Assembly (NCBI RefSeq): GCF_001445575.1
Contig: NZ_CP013200.1
Coordinates: forward strand, 1,550,001 to 1,614,000
Length of the DNA: 64,000 nucleotides
DNA from: Arthrobacter alpinus
GTDB lineage: Bacteria > Actinomycetota > Actinomycetes > Actinomycetales > Micrococcaceae
Direction: 5' to 3'
The notes under the pieces: model-generated
What the model was told of the DNA's origin: nothing
The model's input: the letters and a program-made list of their open reading frames with translations, nothing else
The model's database searches: none
In this document: positions 7,812 through 15,838 of the stretch, piece by piece
Layout of the letters: each line of letters starts with the position of its first letter
How positions within the stretch are numbered: the first letter of the stretch is position 1
Position numbers and translations under genes: made by a program

Positions 7812-8798
7812 TTAGTACATGCCGCCGAGCAGCCGGTCCAGAACACTCAGGTCCACCACGTTGGGGGAGGGCCCAGAAGCCAAGAACTGTTTGACCTCGC
7901 GCACAAACCGGGCTGCATTGGCCACATTGACCGTGTTGGATCCGTCGGGCTCGGTGCCGCGGGCGTAGTCAATCACTGGTTCAAATAAATTGCCGGTGTT
8001 GCTGTGGACACAGACCCACGCGGTGACATTGCATTCCGGGAACAGCTCCTGGAATTGGCGGGTGGCAGTGATGAGTTGCGGCGGCGCGGCCACTCGACTG
8101 CCGTGGACCAGCGTGCTGCCGTCCCAGCGGAACGCGCCGTCAGGAACCAGCATGGAACCGACAATGGCGATCCGGTATCCGGATACTAAAACATGGTCCA
8201 GGTAGCCGTTGCTGCGCGGCGATGTCAGTCCATTGACGAGTCTGGCGGCAGGGATTCCAGGCAGTACCTGTTGCATGATGAGCTGAGCTGTACGTGCTTC
8301 ACGGGCCAACCGTGAGGCAGCGCCGAAGACGCCACGCTTCCGTGGCGCGCCATGGACGGGCTGGGCTGCTGTGGGCCGTGGCAGCAAGGGAGTTTCTCCT
8401 GGTGCCAGATCCTCATAGGCGGGGACATAGATGGCCGGATCTCCGGCAGTGTTGCGCTGTTCCTGCGTGCGGCGCGTGCTAAATCCACTGAAACCACCGG
8501 ACCCCGAGGCCGACGAGCCGGCGGATGAGCTGGAAGTGGCGTCAGGCCCCGAAGACGAGCCAGACCCAGCGCCAGAGGGCTTGCGCCCGGCACCGTAGGA
8601 CCTGTCGTAGGACTGCCGTTTGGCAGGGTCCGCCAAGATCTCGTACGCCTCCGTGATTTGCCGAAACAGCGCAGGATCCCCGCCCCTGTCCGGGTGCGTA
8701 ATGCGGGCGGCCTTCCGGTAGGCGATTTTGACCTCGCGTTCGGTGGCGGTGCGAGACAGTCCGAGGACTTGGTAATGCGTCAGAAACTTCTCGCCCAC
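7812..8798 (-). CDS. J-domain protein with a NERD-like C-terminal region
   Basis: About 328 residues. An N-terminal J domain (residues ~5-65: HYQVLGLSRTATEREVKIAY, the HPD motif in THPDRGGD, EAYEILADPAKRQSYD) would stimulate an Hsp70. A Ser/Gly-rich linker follows, but there is no DnaJ zinc finger. The last ~170 residues include NGYLDHVLVSGYRIAIVGS and LITATRQFQELFP, which remind me of NERD nuclease-related domains, though catalytic residues are not evident. GTG 8798 is preferred because AAAGG lies just upstream. It is divergent from the lipid kinase gene. Confidence 0.75.
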   Translation of the reverse strand: MGEKFLTHYQVLGLSRTATEREVKIAYRKAARITHPDRGGDPALFRQITEAYEILADPAKRQSYDRSYGAGRKPSGAGSGSSSGPDATSSSSAGSSASGSGGFSGFSTRRTQEQRNTAGDPAIYVPAYEDLAPGETPLLPRPTAAQPVHGAPRKRGVFGAASRLAREARTAQLIMQQVLPGIPAARLVNGLTSPRSNGYLDHVLVSGYRIAIVGSMLVPDGAFRWDGSTLVHGSRVAAPPQLITATRQFQELFPECNVTAWVCVHSNTGNLFEPVIDYARGTEPDGSNTVNVANAARFVREVKQFLASGPSPNVVDLSVLDRLLGGMY

Positions 8799-8859
8799 TG
8801 GGGACCTTTCACTCGCTGAGCCGTGCCGAGAATTCATTCTAACCGTCAACGCTGGACGC

Positions 8860-8886
8860 AAATCTGTACGTGAAATCTGTACGTAA
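8860..8886. promoter_or_regulatory. 13-bp direct repeat in a divergent intergenic region
   Basis: AAATCTGTACGT occurs at 8860 and again at 8874, a 14-bp period, followed by a third partial AAAATC. It lies between the divergent J-domain and lipid kinase genes, where a promoter or operator is expected. The regulatory role is inference. Confidence 0.3.
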
Positions 8887-8941
8887 AATCGGTGCATAAA
8901 TTCGGGGCCGGAGCCTGCCCACTGACATACTTGCTCTTGCC

Positions 8942-9883
8942 ATGAACATCATCCAAGAACCCGCAGGGACCACACTTTTGAACATTGCCGTGGCCGTGAA
9001 TCCGCGCGCGGCCTTTGGCGGCAACCGCAAGAAGACCCCTGGCGGCACGGGGGACATGGTGGTGGCGCAGCTCCGAGACGCCGGTCATCACGTGACGGTC
9101 TTGCGCCGCCGGGACTATGCGGCGCTGAAGGAAGCTGTCGAGTCCGAGATTGCAGCAGGCGCCGATGCCCTCGTGGTGGTCGGTGGCGATGGCATGGTCC
9201 ATTTAGCCGCCAATGCGCTGGTGCACACCGGCATCCCGCTGGGCATTATTCCGGCCGGAACCGGCAATGACGCCGCCCGGGGTCTGGGGCTGGACCCCCA
9301 CGATGCGAGCGCAGCCGTGGCGCATTTCATCCAGCGGTGCCAGCAACCGCCGCGCACCGTGGACCTGGGCCGCATTGATCGAGCGGGGCAGAAATCGGTG
9401 TGGTTTATGGGCGCATTCTCGGCCGGTTTCGACGCTCTGGTCAATGAGCGGGCCAACGGCTGGCGCTGGCCGCGCGGGCCCATGCGCTACAACCTGGCCA
9501 TCCTGCGGGAGCTGACCCTGCTCAAACCGCTGAAGTATGCCTTGCGGGTGGATGGTGTGGAGCGCCAGCAGCCGGCCGTGCTGATTGCGGTTTCCAATGG
9601 AATTTGCTTTGGCGGCGGCATGAAGATCACCCCGGATGCCAAGTACGACGACGGATGGCTGGATTTATTTGTTGTCTCACCCCTGCCGCGGCGAACCTTT
9701 TTGCGCATTTTTCCGCTGGTGTTCTCTGGACGGCACACCGGCCATCCCGCCGTTTCAATTGAGAAGGTGCGCGAGGTGGCCTTCGAGGCGCCGACCTTGG
9801 TGGCCTACGCCGACGGGGAGCGGATGGGTGCGCTGCCGGCAACCGTGACGGTGGACCCGGGCGCCTTGCAAGTCTGGGTGTGA
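8942..9883 (+). CDS. Diacylglycerol kinase/lipid kinase family protein
   Basis: 313 residues with the DAGK catalytic domain: nucleotide-binding VVVGGDGMVHLAANAL (GGDGT-like with Met), then IPAGTGNDAARGLGL; the C-terminal beta-sandwich includes NGICFGGGMKITPDAKYDDGWL, the usual family signature. The family phosphorylates diacylglycerol or related lipids at the membrane; in actinomycetes this serves phosphatidic-acid recycling or glycolipid synthesis. The start at ATG 8942 is uncertain; a TTG at 8978 (LNIAVAVNP) is a possible alternative. The stop overlaps the next frame but that gene is placed further downstream. Confidence 0.9.
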   Translation: MNIIQEPAGTTLLNIAVAVNPRAAFGGNRKKTPGGTGDMVVAQLRDAGHHVTVLRRRDYAALKEAVESEIAAGADALVVVGGDGMVHLAANALVHTGIPLGIIPAGTGNDAARGLGLDPHDASAAVAHFIQRCQQPPRTVDLGRIDRAGQKSVWFMGAFSAGFDALVNERANGWRWPRGPMRYNLAILRELTLLKPLKYALRVDGVERQQPAVLIAVSNGICFGGGMKITPDAKYDDGWLDLFVVSPLPRRTFLRIFPLVFSGRHTGHPAVSIEKVREVAFEAPTLVAYADGERMGALPATVTVDPGALQVWV

Positions 9884-9922
9884 GTAATCCTGGCAGGCAG
9901 CCACTTCGTTGGGGCGGCGCAA

Positions 9923-9948
9923 GGCAGTGCCTGCTACAAGGCACTGCC
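9923..9948. terminator. Hairpin after the lipid kinase gene
   Basis: Perfect 9-bp inverted repeat GGCAGTGCC / GGCACTGCC with an 8-nt loop, 40 bp after the lipid kinase stop and before the lipoprotein gene. It lacks a T-run; a terminator or an operator is possible. Confidence 0.4.
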
Positions 9949-9996
9949 CCGCAAAGCGGTGCTCGCTACAAGGCGGTGGTCGGTACAGTGGATGCT

Positions 9997-10710
9997 GTGA
10001 ACTTTAGAGTTGGAATGTGGAAAACCGCCGCCATGGCCGCCGTGCTGGGCGCCGCACTGAGCGGCTGCACCATTTCCATACCCGATGCCCCTCCTGCTGC
10101 CACGGACACCGCAACGGCAGCCCCAGCCACCTACGCGCCGCCAAAAATTGTTGCCGGACACGATGCTGCTGCTGTGGCCGCCGCCCCCATGACTTTTGCC
10201 GCTGGCAACACGCTCCAGCCTGGCGTGGAGGTGGGGTTTAGCGATGCGCTGGGTCAGCCCACGGAGGGTTCCTCAAGCACGCCGGGACCACCCGAGTGGA
10301 AAATTCTCAAGAACAATGTGGCTGGAGCTACCCAGTACAGTAATGCTGCCGGATGCCAACTTGCACGGTGGACCACCAGCAACCAGGCTCCGCTCATTTC
10401 CCAAGGCGATGACAAGAGCTCCACGAGTAACTTAATGAAGTACTTGATTCCGTCCGTGACGGAGTCCGCGCTGATTGAAGCCAAGCTGCCGTGGGTAGGC
10501 GAAGCTGGTAAGAAGGGCCCGGCCATTTCCTTCCTGGCATTCAATATCAAAGCGGGCAAGGGCGTCATGGCAAGTACCGTGTGGGCGCGGATGCTGGGCA
10601 CCGCCGATACCGGCCTCGTCGTGACCTTGGCGTGTCCCACGGATGCCCTGCTGGCGTCCACAACGCCCAAGATGTTGACGAAATTGTCGGTGGCACCGCC
10701 GTCGAACTAG
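9997..10710 (+). CDS. Putative lipoprotein of unknown function
   Basis: About 237 residues. The N-terminus has a short signal peptide (WKTAAMAAVLGAALSGC) with a lipobox LSGC, so it is probably lipid-anchored outside the membrane. An Ala/Pro/Thr-rich linker follows, then a ~150-residue domain I do not recognise, with two further cysteines (GCQLARWTT and LACPTDALL) that could form a disulfide. GTG 9997 is chosen since TACAGT sits 7 bp upstream, fitting a leaderless transcript; ATG 10015 is an alternative. Function unknown. Confidence 0.75.
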   Translation: MNFRVGMWKTAAMAAVLGAALSGCTISIPDAPPAATDTATAAPATYAPPKIVAGHDAAAVAAAPMTFAAGNTLQPGVEVGFSDALGQPTEGSSSTPGPPEWKILKNNVAGATQYSNAAGCQLARWTTSNQAPLISQGDDKSSTSNLMKYLIPSVTESALIEAKLPWVGEAGKKGPAISFLAFNIKAGKGVMASTVWARMLGTADTGLVVTLACPTDALLASTTPKMLTKLSVAPPSN

Positions 10711-10735
10711 GCCTGTTGGGCTTGGCCCTGAAATT

Positions 10736-11512
10736 TTATTCAACGGGGCGGACGTAGCGCAGGAACAGCATAGAGTCTGCTTTCAGGATCCGGGTCAGCT
10801 CCATGGAGCGGGCAACATCTGAGGTAGCCTCCGGGGCTTCTGGCCCACCCTTGGCAATCCGCCCGGCCGCCCCGCCCACCAACAATGGCGACACCGTCAG
10901 GTTCAGTTCATCGACCCTGTTGGCTGCGGCGAAACTACCTAGCAGGGTGGGCCCGCCTTCGGAACAAATATTTTTGTATCCCCGGGCAGCAAGTTCCGAA
11001 ATGACTCGCTCCACGTCCAAAGAGTCTTCCCCGACATTGACCACGTCAGCCACTTCGGCGAGTGCTTCCCTGCGTTCTTGCGGTGCAGAGGCCAGCGTGA
11101 GGATGAGCGGGCGCACGGGAGCCTGTGTGAACACCTCGAGCTCGGCTTCCAAATTCAACGAACCTGACACGATGGCCAATGGCGGGTGTTCCGAGAGCCA
11201 GTTCGCCGAACGCCATGCCTGAGCGCTCTTGCTGAGCAGCTCACCGCCATAGCCTTCGGAACGGATGGTTTGTGCGCCCACCAGGATGACGTCGGCGGTT
11301 TGCCGCAACAAAGTGAAGACGCGCTGATCCCAGGCATTGCCGAGCTGCCCGGACTGGCCGTCCACGGATGCCGCCCCGTCGATGCTGGCGATGAAGTTGA
11401 AGCTGACCCAAGGCTTGGTGCTGCGCCGGTTCTCCGGGGGTGCAGCCAGAATTTCGTGGTCCAGGGCAGCGCCGGAAAGCAACGCAGCGTCGGGGAAAAT
11501 TCGCTCCATCAT
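10736..11512 (-). CDS. Pyrimidine reductase family protein (RibD C-terminal/DHFR-like)
   Basis: 258 residues of the RibD-C fold: VSFNFIASIDGAASVDGQSG near the N-terminus, DVILVGAQTIRSEGYG, and CSEGGPTLLGSFAAANRVDEL with LTVSPLLVGG toward the end. These are the NADPH and substrate motifs of 5-amino-6-ribosylamino-uracil reductases, but the RibD deaminase domain is missing, so this is the stand-alone form. It lies 72 bp downstream of the folP2-type gene on the same strand and may reduce a pterin- or pyrimidine-like substrate. An AGAGGAA site precedes the ATGATG start. Confidence 0.88.
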   Translation of the reverse strand: MMERIFPDAALLSGAALDHEILAAPPENRRSTKPWVSFNFIASIDGAASVDGQSGQLGNAWDQRVFTLLRQTADVILVGAQTIRSEGYGGELLSKSAQAWRSANWLSEHPPLAIVSGSLNLEAELEVFTQAPVRPLILTLASAPQERREALAEVADVVNVGEDSLDVERVISELAARGYKNICSEGGPTLLGSFAAANRVDELNLTVSPLLVGGAAGRIAKGGPEAPEATSDVARSMELTRILKADSMLFLRYVRPVE

Positions 11513-11584
11513 GAACTGTTCCTCTCATTTCGGACAGTAGCTACCGAGTCATTTCCTGAGCAAACGCTTGAGCAAAATCGGGAG

Positions 11585-12580
11585 CTATTTCCGCGGTATC
11601 GATGTGGCCCGCGGCGCTGGGTGTGCCGGTTCATTGATGTCGCCCATATTGTGCAATAGATAGGCCGGCTCCCGCCACCCCATGACAGTCTCGGTCATGC
11701 GGATGGCTGACCTTGAGGCGGCCACATTGTGCATGCGCAGTACCCGTGCCCCGCCCAGAATGCAGATCACGCCGGTGGCTATGGAGCCCTCCAGCCGGTC
11801 TTCCTTTTTCTGATTCAGCGATTCCCCAATGAAGTCCTTGTTGGACACAGCAGCCAGGGTAGGGAAACCCAAGGCGGCAATCTCGTTGAAACGGCGCGTG
11901 ATGGCCAGCGTGTGGAGCGTGTTCTTGTTCAGATCGTGCCCCGGATCAATGATGATCTTCTCCGCCGGGACACCCAACGATAACGCCAGCTCAATTTTCT
12001 CGGACAAGAAGGCAGCCACCTCGGTGACAACGTCCTCATACTGCGGCCGCGGGTAGACGGTGCGCGGGGAAGCCAAGGAGTGGGTGATGACCAAGTGTGC
12101 TCCGGACTCCGCCACTACCGAGGCGATCTCGGGATTAGCCAGGCCCGTGGTGTCGTTGATGACATGGGCGCCGGCGGCAATGCTGCGGGCGGCCACCTCG
12201 GGGAGGAACGTGTCCACGGAAATGATCACCGTGCTGGCTGCGGCCACAGCGGCAACCACCGGGACCACTCGCTCGGCTTCTTCGTTGGCGCTGAGTGCCG
12301 GCCCCGGAGCAAAGGGGACACCGCCGATGTCAACCCAATCGGCGCCGTCGTCCACAGCAGTGAGCGAGGCGGCGACGGCCGCATCCAGCGCGAAGGTGGC
12401 TCCGCCGTCGTAAAAGGAATCAGGGGTGCGGTTGACGATGGCCATCAAAGCCACTTGCCGGCTGAAGTCCAGGGTGCGGGGGCCAAATTGATGGACCGGA
12501 TGCAGCAACGGCGGAGTGTAAAACGGGGTGGCGGTGCCCAGGGGTGCAGCTGAAACGGAGGAGGTGCTCATAGTCTCCAT
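11585..12580 (-). CDS. folP2: Dihydropteroate synthase homolog, FolP2 type
   Basis: 331 residues of the pterin-binding TIM barrel. Motifs are non-classical: MAIVNRTPDSFYDGG instead of the usual LNVTPDSFSDGG, DIGGVPFAPGP instead of DIGGESTRPG, IDPGHDLNKNTLH instead of DPGIGFGK, and VSNKDFIGESL instead of SRKSFIG. The same replacements occur in mycobacterial FolP2 (Rv1207), for which dihydropteroate synthase activity has not been supported as far as I recall. It could act on another pterin or aminobenzoate-like substrate. ATG 12580 overlaps the TGA of the flavoprotein gene (TGATG), with AGAGGA upstream, so the genes are translationally coupled. Confidence 0.85.
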   Translation of the reverse strand: METMSTSSVSAAPLGTATPFYTPPLLHPVHQFGPRTLDFSRQVALMAIVNRTPDSFYDGGATFALDAAVAASLTAVDDGADWVDIGGVPFAPGPALSANEEAERVVPVVAAVAAASTVIISVDTFLPEVAARSIAAGAHVINDTTGLANPEIASVVAESGAHLVITHSLASPRTVYPRPQYEDVVTEVAAFLSEKIELALSLGVPAEKIIIDPGHDLNKNTLHTLAITRRFNEIAALGFPTLAAVSNKDFIGESLNQKKEDRLEGSIATGVICILGGARVLRMHNVAASRSAIRMTETVMGWREPAYLLHNMGDINEPAHPAPRATSIPRK

Positions 12581-13857
12581 CAAATCCTCTCGAGCGGGGT
12601 TTGGGGGTCAGCCAGTGCGGCCGTGTCGATAATTCGTTGGGAGGAAATGAGGTCCTTGATGGCATCCTGGACGTCCCAAATGTTCACGTTCATGCCCGCT
12701 ACAACGCGGCCGTCCAACACCCAGAAGGCAATGAATTCCCGGGAGGCGAGCTCGCCGCGAATCACCAATTCGGCGTCTTTGGTCAGTGCGCCGAATCCGG
12801 AATACTCCATGCCGAGGTCAAATTGGTCGGTGTAGAAGTAGGGGATGTCATCGAGGGCGGCGTCCTTGCCCAGCATGGATTTCGCCGCCACCTTGCCACT
12901 GGCGATGGCGTTGGCCCAGTGCTCGGAGCGGGCGTGAGTGCCGGTCACCGGGTGTAGGGCGTTGGCCACATCACCGGCGGCAAACACGTCCGCCGCGGAG
13001 GTGCGCAGCGCCGAGTCCACCTCAATACCGTTGTTGATGGTGAGTCCGGCGTCTTGCGCGAGGGCTATATTAGGCACGACGCCCACGGCCACAATCACCA
13101 CGTCGGCCGGCAGTGTGACGCCTGTGGTGGTCAGCACGGAGCGTACCTGGCCGTCGGTGCCCTGAATCTCGGCGGCGCTGGCCGGCAGCTCAAAACGCAC
13201 TCCGGCTTCCTTGTGGCGGTCGGTGAATACCGTGCCAAGCTGCGTGCCGATAGCTACGGACAGCGGCACCTCCTCGAGCCCCATCAGGGCCACGTTATTG
13301 CCCAGTTCGCTGGCCGTGGCGGCAATTTCCATGCCAATCCAGCCCGATCCGATCAGCACCACATTCTTGCCGCCGCCGGTGAGCAGCTCCGTCAAGGCAA
13401 CACTGTCTGCCTTGGTCCGGAACGTATAAACGCCCTTAAGGTCGACGCCGGGAAAAGGGATCCGGCGCGGATCGGCACCTGTTGCTAATAGCACCTTGGT
13501 ATACGGGAGCGTGGTTCCGTTGGCCAAGGTCACGGTGTGGGACTGCGGGTTCAGGGCCGTTGCTTGCGTCCCGGTCATGAGAGTGACGTTGTTTTCGGCA
13601 TACCAGTCGGCGGGCACGGGGAGCAGCGCATCCTCGCCCTCCTTGCCAGCCAGAAACCCCTTGGACAACGGCGGGCGCTGGTAAGGAACTTCCGCCTCTT
13701 GCGCCACGATGGTGATGGCGCCATCCCAGCCTTCTGCGCGCAGTGTTTGTGCGGCGGTGGCAGCCGTGAGGCCGCCCCCAACGATGACCATGCCGGACGC
13801 TTGTGTGACGTCTGCAGGTGCTGCTGCTGGAACGGAGGGGCTGGGGGTCTGGCTCAT
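12580..13857 (-). CDS. FAD-dependent NAD(P)/ferredoxin reductase-like oxidoreductase
   Basis: 425 residues. FAD-binding MVIVGGGLTAATAAQTLR near residue 23, NAD-binding VVLIGSGWIGMEIAATASELG in the middle, and the second FAD motif DVFAAGDVANAL; the end matches the reductase C-terminal domain of rubredoxin/ferredoxin reductases (FWVLDGRVVAGMNVN). It would pass electrons from NAD(P)H to a ferredoxin-like partner or substrate; no ferredoxin gene is adjacent. Sitting between folE and folP2 in one operon suggests redox work on a pterin or on an Fe-S protein, which is inference. Confidence 0.9.
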   Translation of the reverse strand: MSQTPSPSVPAAAPADVTQASGMVIVGGGLTAATAAQTLRAEGWDGAITIVAQEAEVPYQRPPLSKGFLAGKEGEDALLPVPADWYAENNVTLMTGTQATALNPQSHTVTLANGTTLPYTKVLLATGADPRRIPFPGVDLKGVYTFRTKADSVALTELLTGGGKNVVLIGSGWIGMEIAATASELGNNVALMGLEEVPLSVAIGTQLGTVFTDRHKEAGVRFELPASAAEIQGTDGQVRSVLTTTGVTLPADVVIVAVGVVPNIALAQDAGLTINNGIEVDSALRTSAADVFAAGDVANALHPVTGTHARSEHWANAIASGKVAAKSMLGKDAALDDIPYFYTDQFDLGMEYSGFGALTKDAELVIRGELASREFIAFWVLDGRVVAGMNVNIWDVQDAIKDLISSQRIIDTAALADPQTPLERI

Positions 13858-13962
13858 GATCGAAACTCTTTTCCGGTGGAAAATCCTAATGTTTCTGCTT
13901 TGTTGGTGGGTATTGGCGGTGTTGGCGGAAACCAGGTGTCAGTTTCCTGGGTACGTCACATG

Positions 13963-14613
13963 TCAGTGCGGGAACTGGCTCCTTAAGGGTCCGTCGTCGT
14001 TCAAGAGGCCGGTGAAGACCGAGGTGCGGGTCAGAGTTCCTGCCGTCTGGACGCCACGCAGCGACATGCACATGTGTTCGGCCTCCAAGACTACGCCGAC
14101 GCCGCGTGGGGCCAGGGTGCTCTTGAGCCAGTCGGCGATTTGCTGGGTGAGGCGTTCTTGGACTTGCAGATCGCGGGAGAAGAGCTCCACACCGCGGGCC
14201 AGTTTGGACAGACCGAACAGGCGCTCGCCCGGCAGATATCCCACATGGGCCACACCGCGGAAAGGCAGTAAGTGGTGCTGGCACAGAGAATGAAACGGGA
14301 TGTCCTTGACGAGCACCAGGCCCTGGTAGCCGTCGTCGTTGGGGAACGTGGTCCACTTGGTTTCGCGCGGGGTCAGCATTTCGGCATAGGCGGCGGCTAC
14401 TCGGCGGGGCGTGTCCATTAGATGCGGATCGGTCTCGTCGCGGCCCAGCGCTCGCAGAAATTCGGCAATGGCGGCCTGAGCTCGGGGGAGGTCAATCTCC
14501 GGTGCAGCAATTTCTGGCAGGGCCGAGTCCCGCAGTGCTGATTCTCGCAGGGACAGAGGGTCGGGCTCTTCGATATCGAGGAGCTCGGGGAGGGAAGCAC
14601 TGGTGATGGACAT
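13963..14613 (-). CDS. folE: GTP cyclohydrolase I
   Basis: About 216 residues. The C-terminal catalytic domain is intact: zinc/catalytic motifs in FHSLCQHHLLPFRGVAHVGYLP, LSKLARGVELFSRDLQVQERLTQQIAD, and VVLEAEHMCMSLRGV. FolE opens GTP to 7,8-dihydroneopterin triphosphate, the first folate/biopterin step. The N-terminal ~45 residues are a low-complexity extension. ATG 14613 is chosen with AAGGG 6 nt upstream. It heads the cluster folE - flavoprotein - folP2 - RibD-C reductase, separated by ~105 bp from the flavoprotein gene. The usual ftsH-folE neighbourhood is absent, so it may be a second copy. Confidence 0.95.
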   Translation of the reverse strand: MSITSASLPELLDIEEPDPLSLRESALRDSALPEIAAPEIDLPRAQAAIAEFLRALGRDETDPHLMDTPRRVAAAYAEMLTPRETKWTTFPNDDGYQGLVLVKDIPFHSLCQHHLLPFRGVAHVGYLPGERLFGLSKLARGVELFSRDLQVQERLTQQIADWLKSTLAPRGVGVVLEAEHMCMSLRGVQTAGTLTRTSVFTGLLNDDGPLRSQFPH

Positions 14614-14623
14614 ATCCAACCCT

Positions 14624-14664
14624 TTCTAAATCTTGTATTATTGACTTTAGAAGCGCAGGCTCAA
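14624..14664 (-). promoter_or_regulatory. Putative folE promoter with overlapping inverted-repeat operator
   Basis: On the minus strand TTGAGC (14659-14664) and ATAATA (14636-14641) are 17 bp apart, a sigma-70-type pair ending just before folE. The inverted repeat TTCTAAA (14624-14630) / TTTAGAA (14646-14652) surrounds the -10. The divergent gene encodes a cysteine-rich HTH regulator, the obvious candidate to bind here. Binding is inference. Confidence 0.5.
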
Positions 14665-14741
14665 AGCGTCAAGCCAACCGACACATTCCGCAAACTGCCC
14701 GTTATGGGCGGCACAAGCAAGAGAGCAACAGGCCCGAGGCC

Positions 14742-15569
14742 ATGAATCAACCGGTGGAGCACTCCACAGCCATCCAGTCCCACGCTGCACCCTCCGGCGC
14801 AGAGTCCGTTGGTGCAACCATGGGCGCAACCTCTGACGCAAGCACGGCACCAGGTGCGGTTACGGCAGTGGCGCGGGCCGCCGTCGAGCCTCCCTTGGCT
14901 GTCGAGCCTCCTCTGGATGAGGGGCAGCGACTCAGCGCCTTGGCCTCTCTGGGCGATCCCGTGCGCAAGCGGCTTTTTGAGCTGGTCCGTGATTCCGGCA
15001 ACGCGCTGAGCCGCGACGATTGTGCCGCGGAGCTCGGGTTACCCAAGAGCACCATCCGCGCCCACCTGGACCGGCTGGTGGACGAACACCTGCTGCTGGT
15101 CGAATTCCGCAAGATCGGCGCACGGACCGGCCCGGGCTCCGGCCGCCCCACGAAGCTGTACGCCACTGCCCGCCGCGAGGTGAGCGCCTCTGTCCCGCCG
15201 CGCCACTACGATCTCGCCGCGAGTCTGCTCGCCGCCGGTGTGCAGCACTCGATCGACACGGGAGCGGGCATAGAGGAATCGCTGGCCCAAGTGGCGCGCG
15301 AAGAAGGCCTGCGCATGGGCCAGGTCGCCGGAGATATGCACACGCTGCTGGCAGAGACCGGGTATAGCCCCGAGCCTGACGGTGACGGCGGAACCATCAT
15401 GGCCAACTGCCCTTTCCACCGCCTGTCACAGGATCATCAAGGCGTGGTGTGCGCGCTCAATGGCTCGCTGCTTGGCGGCGCGCTCGAGGGCTGTGGGGAT
15501 GACCGCCACGTGCTGGCGCCGGATCAGGAGATCTCGCACTGCTGCGCACGGCTGGTGCCGAAGCCGTAA
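14742..15569 (+). CDS. HTH transcriptional regulator with C-terminal cysteine cluster (probable Fe-S sensor, SufR-like)
   Basis: 275 residues. After a ~60-residue Ala-rich extension there is a winged-helix domain (ALASLGDPVRKRLFELV, then AAELGLPKSTIRAHLDRLVDEHLL). The C-terminal domain has cysteines in ANCPFHRLSQDH, VVCALNGSLL, LEGCGDD and ISHCCARL; this C-x...C...CC layout resembles SufR-like regulators that bind an Fe-S cluster. Divergent from the folE operon by 128 bp with an inverted repeat across the opposing promoter, so it most likely controls that operon and itself. The N-terminal start is uncertain. Confidence 0.8.
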   Translation: MNQPVEHSTAIQSHAAPSGAESVGATMGATSDASTAPGAVTAVARAAVEPPLAVEPPLDEGQRLSALASLGDPVRKRLFELVRDSGNALSRDDCAAELGLPKSTIRAHLDRLVDEHLLLVEFRKIGARTGPGSGRPTKLYATARREVSASVPPRHYDLAASLLAAGVQHSIDTGAGIEESLAQVAREEGLRMGQVAGDMHTLLAETGYSPEPDGDGGTIMANCPFHRLSQDHQGVVCALNGSLLGGALEGCGDDRHVLAPDQEISHCCARLVPKP

Positions 15570-15579
15570 TTCCGGTCGC

Positions 15580-15646
15580 CGCGTCGGCCCTGTGCCCCGC
15601 ATCGACGCCGAAAGCCCCGCGTCGGCCCTGTGCCCCGCATCGACGC
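15580..15646. repeat. 29-bp perfect direct repeat after the regulator gene
   Basis: Two identical 29-bp units (15580-15608 and 15618-15646) separated by 9 bp, starting 10 bp past the regulator stop. Each has CGTCGG ... CGACGC, able to pair within or between units. Origin is unclear; recent tandem duplication is the simplest reading. Confidence 0.7.
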
Positions 15647-15678
15647 GCGGGCTCCGATTCCACGCGCCTGGCGAAAAT

Positions 15679-15736
15679 GCCGCCGTTTATGGCAAATGCC
15701 ACCGCTCTAACAGCGGCATTTGCCATAAACGGCGGC
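15679..15736. repeat. Long intergenic palindrome (22-bp arms)
   Basis: Perfect arms 15679-15700 and 15715-15736 with a 14-nt loop; arms contain GCCGCCGTTTATGGC. Outer GGCGAAAATGCC (15670) and GGCATTTTGCC (15752) give a second, imperfect pairing level. It lies between two plus-strand genes, so it may terminate the regulator transcript, but the length and nesting exceed a simple terminator. Confidence 0.8.
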
Positions 15737-15838
15737 GCACGCTGCAAACTCTGGCATTTTGCCCGATGGAGAAGCGCGCAGGAGAAGCACCCAGCCTCGG
15801 CCCGTCTGTGAGGCGCGGCCATGCAATAGGCTTCGTCA

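Noticed and set aside
15580..15646. CRISPR-like repeats
   Set aside because: There are only two units with a 9-bp spacer and no cas genes.
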